Assembly (NCBI GenBank): GCA_028023455.1
Contig: JAQFVV010006200.1
Coordinates: forward strand, 4,751,860-4,815,859
Origin: Epiperipatus broadwayi
Taxonomy: Eukaryota > Onychophora > Udeonychophora > Euonychophora > Peripatidae
DNA length: 64,000 nt
Direction of reading: 5' to 3'
Shown: positions 62,980 through 64,000 of the stretch, piece by piece
How positions within the stretch are numbered: the first letter of the stretch is position 1
Layout of the letters: every line of letters begins with the position of its first letter
Position numbers and translations under genes: made by a program
The notes under the pieces: model-generated
Database searches by the model: none
Told to the model about the DNA's origin: nothing
The model's input: only the letters and a program-made list of their open reading frames with translations

Positions 62980-64000
62980 TGTGTAGAGATTGAAACTTTC
63001 CATCTTCTGTTATTTGTTATCAAAATATTAGATCAAATGGAAAAATAATATTTATTTTAATTGAGTCAGTATCTATTTTAGTTTATTTCAAATGTTGTTG
63101 GCAAACTTTTGCCATTATTTTAACTTTTTCCATTGTTTTGTTTATATTCACATTAGTTTTTTTTCCTGCAGATTATATATATATTATTTTCTCTCTGTTT
63201 TTTACACTATTTAAATTATTTTTTTTATAAAACATCCTAACACTTCTCAATTGCTCTTGATGCACATCTCTTGTATTGTTGCTTCATATTTTTGATTCAT
63301 TAAAAGTGCAACATCTTTATCTACATATCTTCTAATTAAATTTTTGTCTGCCATTCTGCATTTTTTGGTGAAATTTATCCCAAAGGTAGTTTAATATCAA
63401 TGTTTTCTCATGTATAATTTATTACATCACTTTCTTATCAACTATACATCTTTCTGTATTTAAAAAAAATTCTGCGAGCATTATTTATATTTTTCTTCAA
63501 ATTCAATCTTACTGATCCAATTCTCATTTCAATATACTTTAAATCCTTTAATTCTCTCTTGAGCTTTTCTAATCTTTTTTTTAATCTCTAAATTTCCATT
63601 TTCTTCTCTTTTACTTTTTTTGTATTTATTATTATTATTGTGATGCTTTGGTTTATTTTTTGTATTTTTTCACATATTGTATTTAGAGAGATTGTGAGTT
63701 TGTTTGCATTCTATTCTAAGATTCTTTGAATTTTTTTTGTATTTTACTTTTAAATGTTTGGAATTCTTTTGCATTTTTTAAATTCTTGTTTCAAAACAAT
63801 TATGATTATGACAAAAAGTAGTGTTACAATTGCTCCATTAATCTTTAGACACTGCTTTAATTTATTATTATTATAAAATAATGTTTTGATTAGGATTTAA
63901 AATAATAAAAGGATTAACAAATTTAATAATTATTCATACACATATATATGCAGAAAAGAAAAAAAAAGCTTTTCCACTTCATAAAGTTTTTATATTGCTT
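62980..64000. other. AT-rich stretch without a recognised feature
   Basis: T-rich with a short ATT run at 63627-63637. No gene or repeat found up to the window end. Confidence 0.6.

Overview
This window reads as intergenic or intronic DNA of an animal, very probably an invertebrate with an AT-rich genome (by eye well under one third G+C; not computed). I see no bacterial or organellar gene organisation. No frame longer than about 150 codons is open, and the long open frames are microsatellite artefacts such as poly-Ile, poly-Leu or Thr/Ser runs. Almost everything recognisable is mobile-element debris: non-LTR retrotransposons of at least three kinds, Penelope-like elements (PLEs) with GIY-YIG endonuclease remains, tRNA-derived SINEs with A-tails, one intact non-autonomous hAT element, many foldback (palindromic) elements, and old segmental duplications. 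This repertoire fits several animal groups; I cannot name the species.

Layout. 1-165: a G+C-richer stretch that on the minus strand resembles a broken galectin-like exon, the only candidate host coding sequence I would defend, weakly. 1.1-7.1 kb: a diverged tandem duplication of about 2.5 kb, the second copy carrying an LTR-like insert. 9.5 kb: a small PLE fragment. 12.0-13.8 kb: two large palindromic elements, the second with PLE-type terminal motifs in both arms. 17.75-17.94 kb: a nearly perfect hairpin element. 18.7-19.0 kb: trinucleotide repeats. 19.8-20.2 kb: a SINE pair in opposite orientation. 20.6-22.2 kb: a 5'-truncated LINE with A-tail. 22.9 kb: a SINE with target-site duplication. 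23.4-23.9 kb: a minus-strand LINE reverse transcriptase. 25.0-29.0 kb: a foldback element and a second segmental duplication, one copy of which gained a 150-bp (ATA)n. 30.1-30.5, 41.4-43.5 and 62.4-63.0 kb: three relics of one RTE-like LINE family. 42.4-44.7 kb: nested insertions. 48.9-50.3 kb: two PLE relics lying tail to tail. 57.8-58.2 kb: the hAT element.

The parts do not form a pathway; the shared theme is layered insertion. Target-site duplications are readable for the hAT element (8 bp), three SINEs (13-15 bp) and the insert inside the RTE copy (9 bp). I found no convincing intact host gene, canonical tRNA gene, rRNA gene or CRISPR array.
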